Shown: positions 55,549 through 63,703 of the stretch, piece after piece
Numbering within the stretch: position 1 is the stretch's first letter
Layout of the letters: each line of letters starts with the position of its first letter
Assembly (NCBI RefSeq): GCF_040811775.1
Contig: NZ_JBFNXW010000001.1
Span: 1,550,001 to 1,614,000, forward strand
DNA from: Balneola sp. MJW-20
Lineage (GTDB): Bacteria > Bacteroidota > Rhodothermia > Balneolales > Balneolaceae
Direction: 5' to 3'
DNA: 64,000 nucleotides
Notes under the pieces: generated by a model
Databases searched by the model: none
What the model was told of the DNA's origin: nothing
The model's input: only the letters and a program-made list of their open reading frames with translations
Made by a program: the position numbers and the translations under genes

Positions 55549-56947
55549 GGTCGATCATGGGCTGAGGATAATCATGTCCGATCTGTATCCCATATTCAGA
55601 TTGTTCTGCATCAGTTAGCTTCCAGGGCTCATGGGCTTTTTCCGGTGGCACATTCTTCAGTTCAGGCAGCCAGTGTTTTATATATTCGGCCTTTTTATCA
55701 TACCTGTCTGCCTGATTGATAATATTGAAGTACCGGTTGCGGGGGTCATGACCCACAGTAGCGTTATAGGCCCAGTTGCCATAGTTACTGCAGGGATCGT
55801 AATCCAGTAGCAGCGACTCAAAGTATTCTGCACCGATTCTCCAGTCAATATTCAGATTTTGTGCAAGGAAGCTGGCCACATTTTGCCGCCCCCGGTTACT
55901 CATGAATCCGGTTTTGTTTAACTCTCTCATATTAGCATCAATGAAAGGGATGCCGGTCGCAGCGCCGGCCCATTTTTGAAAAGCTTCATTCTTCCCCTTC
56001 CAGTCTCTCTTTTTACCCTGTATGCCACCGGCATGAAATATCTTATCGCCATATTTAAGAGCTGAGTACCTGAAATAATCTCTCCAAATCAGCTCAAATA
56101 TCATCCAGTAGGTCGATTTATTGCTGGTCCGCTCCTCTTCATATTTCTTTACCTCGTGATAGATCCTTCGGGGAGAAAGACAGCCGTTTGCCAGCCAGGG
56201 AGAGAACTTTGAAGAATAATCTGCACCCAGCAGACCATTACGGGTATTCTTGTACTTCTTTAACAGATCTTTGGTCCATATATAATCATTCAGACGGGCA
56301 AGAGCAGCAGTCTCCCCTCCTTCAAAAGACAGTACAGACCTTTCATCCTGAGGCTTTTCCTCTATCTCCAGGTCGGACAGCGAAGGAAGCTTTCCGGTAT
56401 CAATATCTTTGACGGGAGGAGGAGTTAGTTTCTCCTCGTATTCTGCCCTCACTTCAGAATACTTTTCACATTTTTTCCTGAAGGATGTGAACACATCAGG
56501 GATCTTATCTTCATCAAAAGGGACATCTTCTATGTGAAAGAGGGTATGACCCCAGTGAAATTCGATTTTATTATCCAGTTTAGAGATCAGCTCATCTTCA
56601 GTTACTATCTCCTCCCGGGTCACTTCTTCCTGTGCAAATACTTTCGACACGGAATATTGTGTAACCAGCTCCGGGATAACTTCAGACGGATCACCCCGCC
56701 TTATCACAAGATTGTTTCCAAGCTCCTGAAGTCTGTTTTGAAGATCTTCGAGACTTTCCAGCAGAAATCTGCCCCGGTGAGGACCGGTTTTTGGAAATCC
56801 ATGCTCCGTATGACCGAAGTAAATCGGATCAAAACAGTAGAGAAAGATCACCTCATCATATTCAGCTGCCTTGATCAGGCTTTCGTTATCGTGTATTCTT
56901 AGGTCGTTTCTAAACCAGACAATTGCTCTTTTTTTCATATCACTCAT
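55511..56947 (-). CDS. cryptochrome DASH
   Basis: A 478-aa DASH-type cryptochrome/photolyase. The antenna domain opens RAIVWFRNDLRIHDNESLIK (about 7-26). The FAD domain has SKFSPWLANGCLSPRRIYHE and the DASH hallmarks GIPFIDANMRELNKTGFMSN, RGRQNVASFLAQNLNIDWR, YDPCSNYGNWAYNATVGHDP and NIINQADRYD. DASH proteins repair CPDs in single-stranded DNA in vitro and may signal. First gene of the four-gene light operon. Confidence 0.95.
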   Translation of the reverse strand: MSDMKKRAIVWFRNDLRIHDNESLIKAAEYDEVIFLYCFDPIYFGHTEHGFPKTGPHRGRFLLESLEDLQNRLQELGNNLVIRRGDPSEVIPELVTQYSVSKVFAQEEVTREEIVTEDELISKLDNKIEFHWGHTLFHIEDVPFDEDKIPDVFTSFRKKCEKYSEVRAEYEEKLTPPPVKDIDTGKLPSLSDLEIEEKPQDERSVLSFEGGETAALARLNDYIWTKDLLKKYKNTRNGLLGADYSSKFSPWLANGCLSPRRIYHEVKKYEEERTSNKSTYWMIFELIWRDYFRYSALKYGDKIFHAGGIQGKKRDWKGKNEAFQKWAGAATGIPFIDANMRELNKTGFMSNRGRQNVASFLAQNLNIDWRIGAEYFESLLLDYDPCSNYGNWAYNATVGHDPRNRYFNIINQADRYDKKAEYIKHWLPELKNVPPEKAHEPWKLTDAEQSEYGIQIGHDYPQPMIDLEKSYEEIRKRD

Positions 56948-57015
56948 AAAAAATAAAATCCTCTTTAAATCATTCCTGATCTGCCTTATAATGTAGTTTA
57001 AGACCCTGACACCCC

Positions 57016-59037
57016 ATGAAAAAAGCTATAGCATTCATAATCCCTCTGTTGATCATTGCCCTATTGCTTCCGGGAGCATTAAATGCACAAAATGAGGATC
57101 CCAAGCCTGATATCAGTGTGATCGCAGATTCACTCAACAGCCTTCTGTCTTCCATTAGAAGTTCCCCGGCTCCCGATCCCCGTTTAGGCATTGATTTTAT
57201 CAAGTACGTCACAGAGACTGGTATCAGCAGTCAGCACGAAAGAGCGAGTGAGATTTATCTATGGGGATTGTCGGGTGAAAAGATCAGTGACCATAAAGAG
57301 ATCCTGAATGATGAACTTCTTCGCCTGCAGCCCTTGCTTTCAGACCGGCAATTCAGTTCTTTCGAACGAAAATTGAACAGGGATCAGCCGGAACTCCTGG
57401 AAGATCTGCGGAATTTCTGGAAGTCAATGGACCCAACTCCTGCAACCAGCTACAACGAAAGACTGATCGAACACTGGAAGCGTATCGCTTACTCGAAAAA
57501 GTATTTTAACAAAAGCAATGACACTGTTTTTGAAGCCGATGAAAGAGCTTTCACTTACGTCAAATATGGGCAGCCTGATCGTATTGTCCGGGGAGTACTT
57601 CAGGTATCTATGGGTGAAATGCAGTCAGCGGCCCGTCAGCTTGCCGTAACAGATTACGGGCGCCAGCAGGCTGAATTCGTTGCTCAGCAGGCCTTTAATT
57701 ATCATGAGAATTCTCCTTACGAGGTCTGGATCTATGATGAGCTGGAAGAGGGTTTCTCAAATAATGTGGTGCGCATGTTCGGAGAGATCCCTGAAACCGG
57801 CTTCGGAGAAGTAGTAGTACTCGAAGATCTCATTCCTGACCGTGCTTTCGCGATCTCAAAAAGAAATGTGATCAATAACTTCAGGACCTCAGGATTTCAG
57901 GTACTGTATTATAATCCCGGGATGATCCTCCAGTGGATATACTATAATAAGTTCTCCACTACCGATAAATATTACGCTGATCTCTTTACAGATTTGGATT
58001 ATGAGTATACCAAAATGGTCAGCCCCACCAATATCGGAAGCAGGGATCAGTCATCTGCCCTCCGGTTCCGGTCTGCCAATGAGCATCAGACCAGAATATT
58101 ATTGAACGAAGCGCCAGAAGAAATATCCACAGATAAGAAAGTATTAGATAAGATCGGTGCTGATGTCTATGAGTATCGGTTCATAGATGAAGGTGGCAGG
58201 GCTTACTCCAGACTTATCGTGGAAAGCGATCCAAAGAGGATCTTTTTTGAGGATCTGTCTCTCAACCAGGAGCGGATGTTCGGAACTGAGACTACCGTAT
58301 CTGCAGGATCAGCTGCAGATGATGATGTACTCGGCTGGTACCGATTTAGTCATGAGCTTACTGTTCTGGATGAGAAAAACAATGTGATACAGCGTCTTGA
58401 AAATGAGCCTGCACTGGTTCTTGATGATTCCCGATATGAGGAAAAGACCACCTCCGTGTTTGAAATATATCCTCCCGGAAAAGACCAGCGTACGCTTCTG
58501 ACAACCAGCCTGATCAACAACCATCCGGCTTCAAGACCTAAGGAAAACACTTCCTTTGATCCTGCTGTGAGATCCTATTCAACATCAGGATACGATTTCA
58601 GAGAACCCCTGAAAACAAACCGGAAAGATCTTATCGTGTCTGACCTGGTGCTTGGATTTCGGGATGATAGCTCTGCAGTTGGCGATCTTATCTTTCCATT
58701 CGTTGTTTCGAACAACCGTGAGATCTTCCAGGGAGATAACCTGTTTGTTCACTTTGAGGCCTACAACCTGGTACAGGACTCAGGCGGATTGTATGACCTG
58801 AATGTGAGCTATAATATTGAAGGGCTTAGCAAGGGTTTATTTGCTGAAGCCGGAATAGATCCATTGCAGGTCTCACTCGACTTTCCGGCTGATACCCCTC
58901 AGATCAGGGAAGATCTGGAAATTGAAAGCAACCGCCTGGTGCCCGGGGATTATGAAATGATCATTACCTTCAGAGACCTGAACTCCGGTAACAAAATTGA
59001 AAAGAGAATAGCATTCACCGTATTGTATAATAATTAA
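57016..59037 (+). CDS. GWxTD-domain protein
   Basis: A 673-aa exported protein (signal peptide to about 25, ALNAQ-NED). The GWxTD domain common in Bacteroidota/Balneolota covers about 140-300. Visible markers are HWKRIAYSKKYFN, ADERAFTYVKYGQPDRIV (about 175-192) and YEVWIYDELEEGFSNNVVRM. Two later beta-rich domains (about 370-673) look Ig-like. Family function is unknown. Transcribed divergently from cryptochrome DASH and 8 bp ahead of a PQQ-type dehydrogenase. Confidence 0.85.
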   Translation: MKKAIAFIIPLLIIALLLPGALNAQNEDPKPDISVIADSLNSLLSSIRSSPAPDPRLGIDFIKYVTETGISSQHERASEIYLWGLSGEKISDHKEILNDELLRLQPLLSDRQFSSFERKLNRDQPELLEDLRNFWKSMDPTPATSYNERLIEHWKRIAYSKKYFNKSNDTVFEADERAFTYVKYGQPDRIVRGVLQVSMGEMQSAARQLAVTDYGRQQAEFVAQQAFNYHENSPYEVWIYDELEEGFSNNVVRMFGEIPETGFGEVVVLEDLIPDRAFAISKRNVINNFRTSGFQVLYYNPGMILQWIYYNKFSTTDKYYADLFTDLDYEYTKMVSPTNIGSRDQSSALRFRSANEHQTRILLNEAPEEISTDKKVLDKIGADVYEYRFIDEGGRAYSRLIVESDPKRIFFEDLSLNQERMFGTETTVSAGSAADDDVLGWYRFSHELTVLDEKNNVIQRLENEPALVLDDSRYEEKTTSVFEIYPPGKDQRTLLTTSLINNHPASRPKENTSFDPAVRSYSTSGYDFREPLKTNRKDLIVSDLVLGFRDDSSAVGDLIFPFVVSNNREIFQGDNLFVHFEAYNLVQDSGGLYDLNVSYNIEGLSKGLFAEAGIDPLQVSLDFPADTPQIREDLEIESNRLVPGDYEMIITFRDLNSGNKIEKRIAFTVLYNN

Positions 59038-59045
59038 GGAGCCTT

Positions 59046-60197
59046 ATGAAACAATCCATCCGATTACTGATCATCATATTCTTAACAGCATCTTTTACTG
59101 CCTGCCAGACAGAAAGACCTGCTGACGAAAAGAATGAAAGAAGTATTTCTTTGGGGTATCTATCAGCACCTGCCGGATTTGAAGTTGAAGTCTTCGCGGA
59201 TAATGTGCCCAACGCACGGCAGATGACCATGAGTCCTGAAGGGATCATTTATGTAGGCTCGAGGCAGGAAGGAAAGGTCCATGCAGTCGTAGACCGTGAC
59301 AATGATATGAAAGCCGATACAGTATACCTGATCGATGAGGATCTCCGTTTGCCTACCGGAGTAACCTGGAAAGATGGTTCTCTGTACGTTGCTGCAATTA
59401 ATCGTATCCTTAGGTATGACAATATTGATGATAATCTCGAGGACCCCCTGGAGCCGGTACTGGTTACCGATGATATGCCGGAAGAAACCCATCACGGGTG
59501 GAAGTATATTGCTTTCGGCCCGGACGACAAGCTATATATACCTATTGGCGCTCCCTGCAATATCTGCAACATGGAAGAGGAAAATGAATATTTCGCCACG
59601 CTCACACGCATGAATGCAGATGGCTCAGATCATGAGATCGTAGCCAGAGGGATCCGCAATACCGTCGGGTTTACCTGGCATCCTGATACCGGGAATCTGT
59701 GGTTCACGGATAATGGGCGTGACTGGCTGGGTGATGACATCCCTCCCTGTGAGCTTAATGAGATCACCGAAAAGGGACAGCACTTCGGGTATCCCTATCT
59801 TCATGGCAATGATATCTGGGATCCCGAATTCGGGGAAGCTGGTCAGGCAATGAACATGGATTTTAAGACTCCGGTAAGGGAACTGGGACCGCATGTAGCT
59901 CCTCTGGGGGTGATATTCTATACCGGCGACATGTTCCCGGAAAAATATAAGAATACTGCATTTATCGCAGAACATGGGAGCTGGAATCGCTCTGAAAAGA
60001 TAGGATACCGGATAACCATGGTATCTTTTGATGATGAGGGGAATCCGACAGGCTATGAACCATTCATCTACGGATGGTTACAGGGTGAAGACGACACCCG
60101 GGGCAGACCGGTATCTATTCTGCAGATGGAAGACGGATCTCTGTTAATATCAGATGACCATTCCGGAAAGATATACCGGGTTACCTACACCAGCTAA
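59046..60197 (+). CDS. PQQ-dependent sugar (sorbosone-type) dehydrogenase, lipoprotein
   Basis: A 383-aa six-bladed beta-propeller lipoprotein (lipobox FTAC, Cys20). SAPAGFEVEVFADNVPNARQ (about 39-58) then MSPEGIIYVGSRQEGKVHAV, RGIRNTVGFTWHPDTGNLWF and TDNGRDWLGDDIPPCELNEI are the glucose/sorbosone dehydrogenase signatures. The AEHGSWNRSEKIGYRI segment is the PQQ-site loop of the family. Ends ISDDHSGKIYRVTY. Substrate unproven. Probably co-transcribed with the GWxTD gene. Confidence 0.9.
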   Translation: MKQSIRLLIIIFLTASFTACQTERPADEKNERSISLGYLSAPAGFEVEVFADNVPNARQMTMSPEGIIYVGSRQEGKVHAVVDRDNDMKADTVYLIDEDLRLPTGVTWKDGSLYVAAINRILRYDNIDDNLEDPLEPVLVTDDMPEETHHGWKYIAFGPDDKLYIPIGAPCNICNMEEENEYFATLTRMNADGSDHEIVARGIRNTVGFTWHPDTGNLWFTDNGRDWLGDDIPPCELNEITEKGQHFGYPYLHGNDIWDPEFGEAGQAMNMDFKTPVRELGPHVAPLGVIFYTGDMFPEKYKNTAFIAEHGSWNRSEKIGYRITMVSFDDEGNPTGYEPFIYGWLQGEDDTRGRPVSILQMEDGSLLISDDHSGKIYRVTYTS

Positions 60198-60207
60198 AAA
60201 TGATAGT

Positions 60208-60227
60208 AAGGCCGGGTGACCGGCCTT
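60208..60227. terminator. convergent-gene hairpin
   Basis: AAGGCCGG-GTGA-CCGGCCTT, a perfect 8-bp stem midway between the converging dehydrogenase and holin-like genes. Tails are only partly T-rich, so bidirectional termination is likely but not strong. Confidence 0.7.
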
Positions 60228-60234
60228 AATTCAA

Positions 60235-60561
60235 TCAGAATATTCTCGTTAAAACGGAGCTGATAATAGACATTACCAGACCGAAGATCAGCGCCCATCC
60301 AAAACTTTTCACTTTAAAGCCCTCCACCAATTCATCAACCAGCATGATCAGTAATGCATTGATGACCAGCACGAATAAGCCAAAAGTGATAATTATGAAG
60401 GGTAAGCCAAAGAATAGCAATACGGGTTTTATGAATACGTTGACGATCGCCAGAATGGCTGCAACAAATACGGCGCTCCAGAAATTTTTTATCTCAACAC
60501 CTTTCAGTAGTTTTGCGGTAGCAAATACGGCAACGCTGTTAATTAACCAGGCCCAGATCAT
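60235..60561 (-). CDS. phage_holin_4_2-type (4TMS) small membrane protein
   Basis: A 108-aa protein of almost nothing but four membrane helices (WAWLINSVAVFATAKLL, FVAAILAIVNVFIKPVLLFF, FVLVINALLIMLVDEL, WALIFGLVMSIISSVL). Features match the YvlD/holin superfamily IV family. Despite the name these are chromosomal membrane proteins, not phage lysis genes. Function unknown. A GNAT gene starts 44 bp away on the other strand. Confidence 0.88.
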   Translation of the reverse strand: MIWAWLINSVAVFATAKLLKGVEIKNFWSAVFVAAILAIVNVFIKPVLLFFGLPFIIITFGLFVLVINALLIMLVDELVEGFKVKSFGWALIFGLVMSIISSVLTRIF

Positions 60562-60605
60562 AGTTCAATCATTTTGTTCATGTTTCGGGTCTCCTTACGA
60601 AGCAA

Positions 60606-61061
60606 ATGAATAAAAGTTTAGATAAACAGGTCTATTCTTCCTTCGACCAGTTAAAACCAGTTCAGTTACATGACCTTTTTCGTCTGAGACAACAGGTTTT
60701 TATCCTCGAGCAAAACTGTCCCTATGATGACATAGACGGGCATGATCCGGAGGCTATGCATTATCTGATCTACCGAAATAATATGCTGGCAGCTTATTCC
60801 AGGATCTTTCAGCCCGGATCTAAATATGCAGATCAGTGCAGCATAGGCCGAATCATTGTACATCCTGAATTTCGTTCCACCGGTCTGGGTCATGAGCTCA
60901 TCAGGGGGAGCATAGAACGATGTGAATGTGACCTTATCAGGATAGAAGCTCAGGCACCGCTGATTTCCTATTACAATCAGTTCGGTTTCAAGGAAGAAGG
61001 TGAGGTTTATGTAGTAGACGGAATAGACCACATACAGATGGTCCTTGACAGATCAGCCTGA
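60606..61061 (+). CDS. ElaA-like GNAT acetyltransferase
   Basis: A 151-aa GNAT of the ElaA type. The N-terminal SFDQLKPVQLHDLFRLRQQV (about 12-31) with VFILEQNCPYDDIDGHDPEA is the ElaA hallmark. The acetyl-CoA site is IGRIIVHPEFRSTGLGHELI (about 82-101). LISYYNQFGFKEEGEVY closes the fold. Substrate unknown. The 3' end overlaps the convergent Hpt gene by 9 bp. Confidence 0.92.
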   Translation: MNKSLDKQVYSSFDQLKPVQLHDLFRLRQQVFILEQNCPYDDIDGHDPEAMHYLIYRNNMLAAYSRIFQPGSKYADQCSIGRIIVHPEFRSTGLGHELIRGSIERCECDLIRIEAQAPLISYYNQFGFKEEGEVYVVDGIDHIQMVLDRSA

Positions 61062-61403
61062 AATATCTTCCATTCTTTTTATGAGCTGAGGCAGGATCTC
61101 ATTAAAGGTTTCCTCGATTTCACCTATAAGAGTCTTTACGGTATTCAGATCTTTTGAACCCCCGGCCTGTTCTTCGATCTCCTGCATTTTTTGGTTCAGT
61201 TCATTTAACCCTACATACAGAAAGATGGGTTTAACTTTATGCGCTTCGGCTCTGACCTTTTCCCATTGTTCTTGCTCAATACTGCTGCGTATATCTTCCA
61301 GCTGTCTGGGCGTTTCGTCCACTACAAGCTGGATCATTTCGGTCATTACACCCGGTTCACCGTCTGTGATCTCAACCAGATAAGAAAGGTCAAGGATAGT
61401 CAT
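61053..61403 (-). CDS. Hpt (histidine phosphotransfer) domain protein
   Basis: A 116-aa helical-bundle protein. The phospho-acceptor site is AEAHKVKP with His55 and the usual Lys after it, inside WEKVRAEAHKVKPIFLYVGL. FNEILPQLIKRM forms the last helix. Such stand-alone Hpt proteins relay phosphate between hybrid kinases and response regulators. No kinase or receiver gene is adjacent. Confidence 0.85.
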   Translation of the reverse strand: MTILDLSYLVEITDGEPGVMTEMIQLVVDETPRQLEDIRSSIEQEQWEKVRAEAHKVKPIFLYVGLNELNQKMQEIEEQAGGSKDLNTVKTLIGEIEETFNEILPQLIKRMEDISG

Positions 61404-61536
61404 TTGAATCTCTTTGATTTGATAATACCATTGAAGGTAGGCGGAAATTGGCTAAATAAAAAAATGACGTGAAAGTATATTCCTATCCAAGGCAGCTTGG
61501 AGCCGATATTCAGAAGGGCGTTAAAATATAATCTGC

Positions 61537-61611
61537 TCAGGCTGTAAACATCACAATTACGATCAGCACTAGCATGACGATCTTAAAGATCAGCGCTTTC
61601 CAGTTATTCAT
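61537..61611 (-). CDS. possible 24-aa single-TM small protein
   Basis: ATG at 61611, stop TGA at 61537-61539. MNNWKALIF is followed by KIVMLVLIVIVMFTA: a short polar head and one perfect transmembrane segment, like known bacterial membrane microproteins. No recognised SD and no family match, so it could be chance. Confidence 0.35.
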   Translation of the reverse strand: MNNWKALIFKIVMLVLIVIVMFTA

Positions 61612-61730
61612 GGGACAGGGTAATTATAGCAAAAGTTCTTTCAGTTGGATAGAAACAAATTATCCACAAAAAATCAAGTTATCCACAATTATTTTTTTAG
61701 ACTTATTCAGGAAAACCGCTTCCCTGATAA

Positions 61731-61760
61731 TAAAAAAGCCCTGCGCGTTGCACAGGGCTT
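61731..61760 (-). terminator. intrinsic terminator of glmS
   Basis: Minus strand AGCCCTG-TGCAACGCG-CAGGGCT then six T, 25 bp after the glmS stop. Confidence 0.9.
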
Positions 61761-61782
61761 AGTTAATCACATTTTATCCACA

Positions 61783-63615
61783 TTATTCAACGGTCACGCT
61801 TTTTGCCAGATTTCTCGGCTGGTCAACATTACATCCGCGATTGACCGCAATATAGTATGACAGCAGCTGCAAAGGGATCACCGTAAGCAGCGGGCTTAAC
61901 TCATCCATGGTTTCAGGAACAGTTAATGTGAATTCCGCCAGCTCAGCAACTTCTTCGTTACCGGGTGTAGTGATCGCGATGATACGTCCCTTTCTGGCTC
62001 TTACTTCCTCAATGTTACTAACCATCTTATCGTTAGTATGCTGAGTGGCTGCTATTACCACCACAGGCATCATGTCGTCGATCAGTGCGATGGGACCGTG
62101 CTTCATTTCAGCCGCAGGATAACCCTCCGCATGTGCATAAGAGATCTCTTTCAGTTTCAGAGCTCCTTCCAGAGCTACCGGAAAACTATAGGAGCGGCCC
62201 AGATAAAGGAAGTTAGGCGCGTACGTAAACAGATCTGCAATATTTTTGATCTTATCACTCTGGTCCAGTATCTCCTGAATTTTTTGGGGGATATGACTCA
62301 ATTCCTTAATAAGTGCTTTTGATCTTTCCTTGTCCAGCTTTCCACGCATCTGAGCAACCTTAATCGCAATCAACGCTAACACAGTCACTTGTGCTGTAAA
62401 GGCTTTAGTTGAAGCAACACCGATCTCAGGTCCGGCATGAATATATACTCCGCCATCTGTCTCCCGGGCAATCGTTGATCCGACAACATTCACAACCCCA
62501 AGTACCAGAGCCCCTCTTTCACGGGCTTCTCTGAGAGCTGCGAGAGTGTCTGCGGTCTCTCCACTCTGGGAGATCACGATCATTACATCCCCCTCACCGA
62601 TCAGCTGTTCCTTATACCTGAACTCTGATGCATATTCGACTTCTACCGGCATTTTCGCCAGTGATTCAAACAGATATTCACCTACCAGCCCAGAATGCCA
62701 GCTGGTACCACAGGCAGCTATCACAACCCGGTTGGCGTTGATCAGCTGATCCATAACTTTATCGATTCCGCCAAGGGTTATCTCTCCCTCTTCTACATTC
62801 AATCTTCCGCGCAGGCAATCTGATATCGCGCGGGGCTGCTCAAATATTTCCTTCATCATGAAGTGATCATATCCACCCTTCTCGATCTCTTCCAGACTGA
62901 GTGCCAGCTCATGTACTTCCTTTGTGAGCTCGACCTCATCAGCAGACTGCACTGTATAATCACTTTTCCGGATCACTGCGATCTCACCGTCATCCAGATA
63001 AACAACTTTATCGGTATATTCTGCTACAGCCGATGCATCGGAGGCGATCAGCATTTCATTCTCCCCCACACCTAGCAAGAGAGGAGAACCTTTTCGTGCT
63101 ACAATGATCTCATCCGGAAAATCTGAATGAATAATAGCCAGGCCATAAGTCCCGGTAACCTGGAGAAGTGCCAGCTGAACCGACTTCCTGAGGTCATCCG
63201 GGTTCTTCTCCAGAAAACTCTCAATGAGTTTTGCGATGATCTCCGTATCGGTTTCGGAATAAAATGTATAACCCTGACTTTCCAGCTTTTTCTTAAGAGA
63301 GGTATAATTCTCAATGATCCCATTATGGACCAGCGCAAGTTTACCTGACTGACTTACATGCGGGTGAGAGTTGATATCATTTGGTTCGCCGTGGGTTGCC
63401 CATCGGGTATGACCGATTCCGATGTGACTACTAGCCACACCTCTGATCATAGATTCCAGATTCTTAACCTTTCCTTTTCCCTTTTTAATATGAAGTTCGC
63501 CATTGATGATCGCTATTCCGGCTGAATCATATCCACGATATTCCAGCCTCTTCAATCCCTTGATGATCACATCGCTTGCTTCTTTATCCCCGATATATCC
63601 TACTATTCCACACAT
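61783..63615 (-). CDS. glmS: glutamine-fructose-6-phosphate aminotransferase (isomerizing)
   Basis: GlmS makes glucosamine-6-phosphate for cell-wall and LPS precursors. The 610-aa enzyme has Cys2 as Ntn nucleophile (MCGIVGYIG), the glutaminase motif HTRWATHGEPND and two SIS domains: CGTSWHSG and SQSGETADTLAAL in the first, LGRSYSFPVALEGALKLKEI and the closing NVDQPRNLAKSVTVE in the second. Full length. It faces a GlmU-like gene across an 88-bp divergent promoter, the pathway's next sugar-nucleotide enzyme. No glmS ribozyme-like structure is seen upstream. Confidence 0.97.
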   Translation of the reverse strand: MCGIVGYIGDKEASDVIIKGLKRLEYRGYDSAGIAIINGELHIKKGKGKVKNLESMIRGVASSHIGIGHTRWATHGEPNDINSHPHVSQSGKLALVHNGIIENYTSLKKKLESQGYTFYSETDTEIIAKLIESFLEKNPDDLRKSVQLALLQVTGTYGLAIIHSDFPDEIIVARKGSPLLLGVGENEMLIASDASAVAEYTDKVVYLDDGEIAVIRKSDYTVQSADEVELTKEVHELALSLEEIEKGGYDHFMMKEIFEQPRAISDCLRGRLNVEEGEITLGGIDKVMDQLINANRVVIAACGTSWHSGLVGEYLFESLAKMPVEVEYASEFRYKEQLIGEGDVMIVISQSGETADTLAALREARERGALVLGVVNVVGSTIARETDGGVYIHAGPEIGVASTKAFTAQVTVLALIAIKVAQMRGKLDKERSKALIKELSHIPQKIQEILDQSDKIKNIADLFTYAPNFLYLGRSYSFPVALEGALKLKEISYAHAEGYPAAEMKHGPIALIDDMMPVVVIAATQHTNDKMVSNIEEVRARKGRIIAITTPGNEEVAELAEFTLTVPETMDELSPLLTVIPLQLLSYYIAVNRGCNVDQPRNLAKSVTVE

Positions 63616-63703
63616 TTTATACCTATTGAATAAGAGTTTATTTAAGTTCTACATGAATTATTACGAATTGATCCCGCTAACAATCTCTTTGTCCTGAATA
63701 GTT

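Larger units (their letters stand above)
61404..61782. other. intergenic region with three DnaA boxes and the glmS terminator
   Basis: This 379-bp stretch contains perfect TTATCCACA at 61660-61668, 61679-61687 and 61774-61782, all in the same orientation, beside an AT-rich tract (TTATTTTTTTAGACTT). The boxes are separated by 19 and 95 bp. It also holds the glmS terminator and the possible microprotein. Could be a replication-related site (oriC or a DnaA-titrating locus). Confidence 0.55.

Noticed and set aside
60235..60561. Holin gene suggesting a prophage
   Set aside because: The family name is misleading: it is a chromosomal four-helix membrane protein and its neighbours are ordinary core genes.
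63616..63703. glmS-type ribozyme or other riboswitch upstream of glmS
   Set aside because: Only 88 bp of divergent AT-rich sequence; no conserved ribozyme core or aptamer seen.
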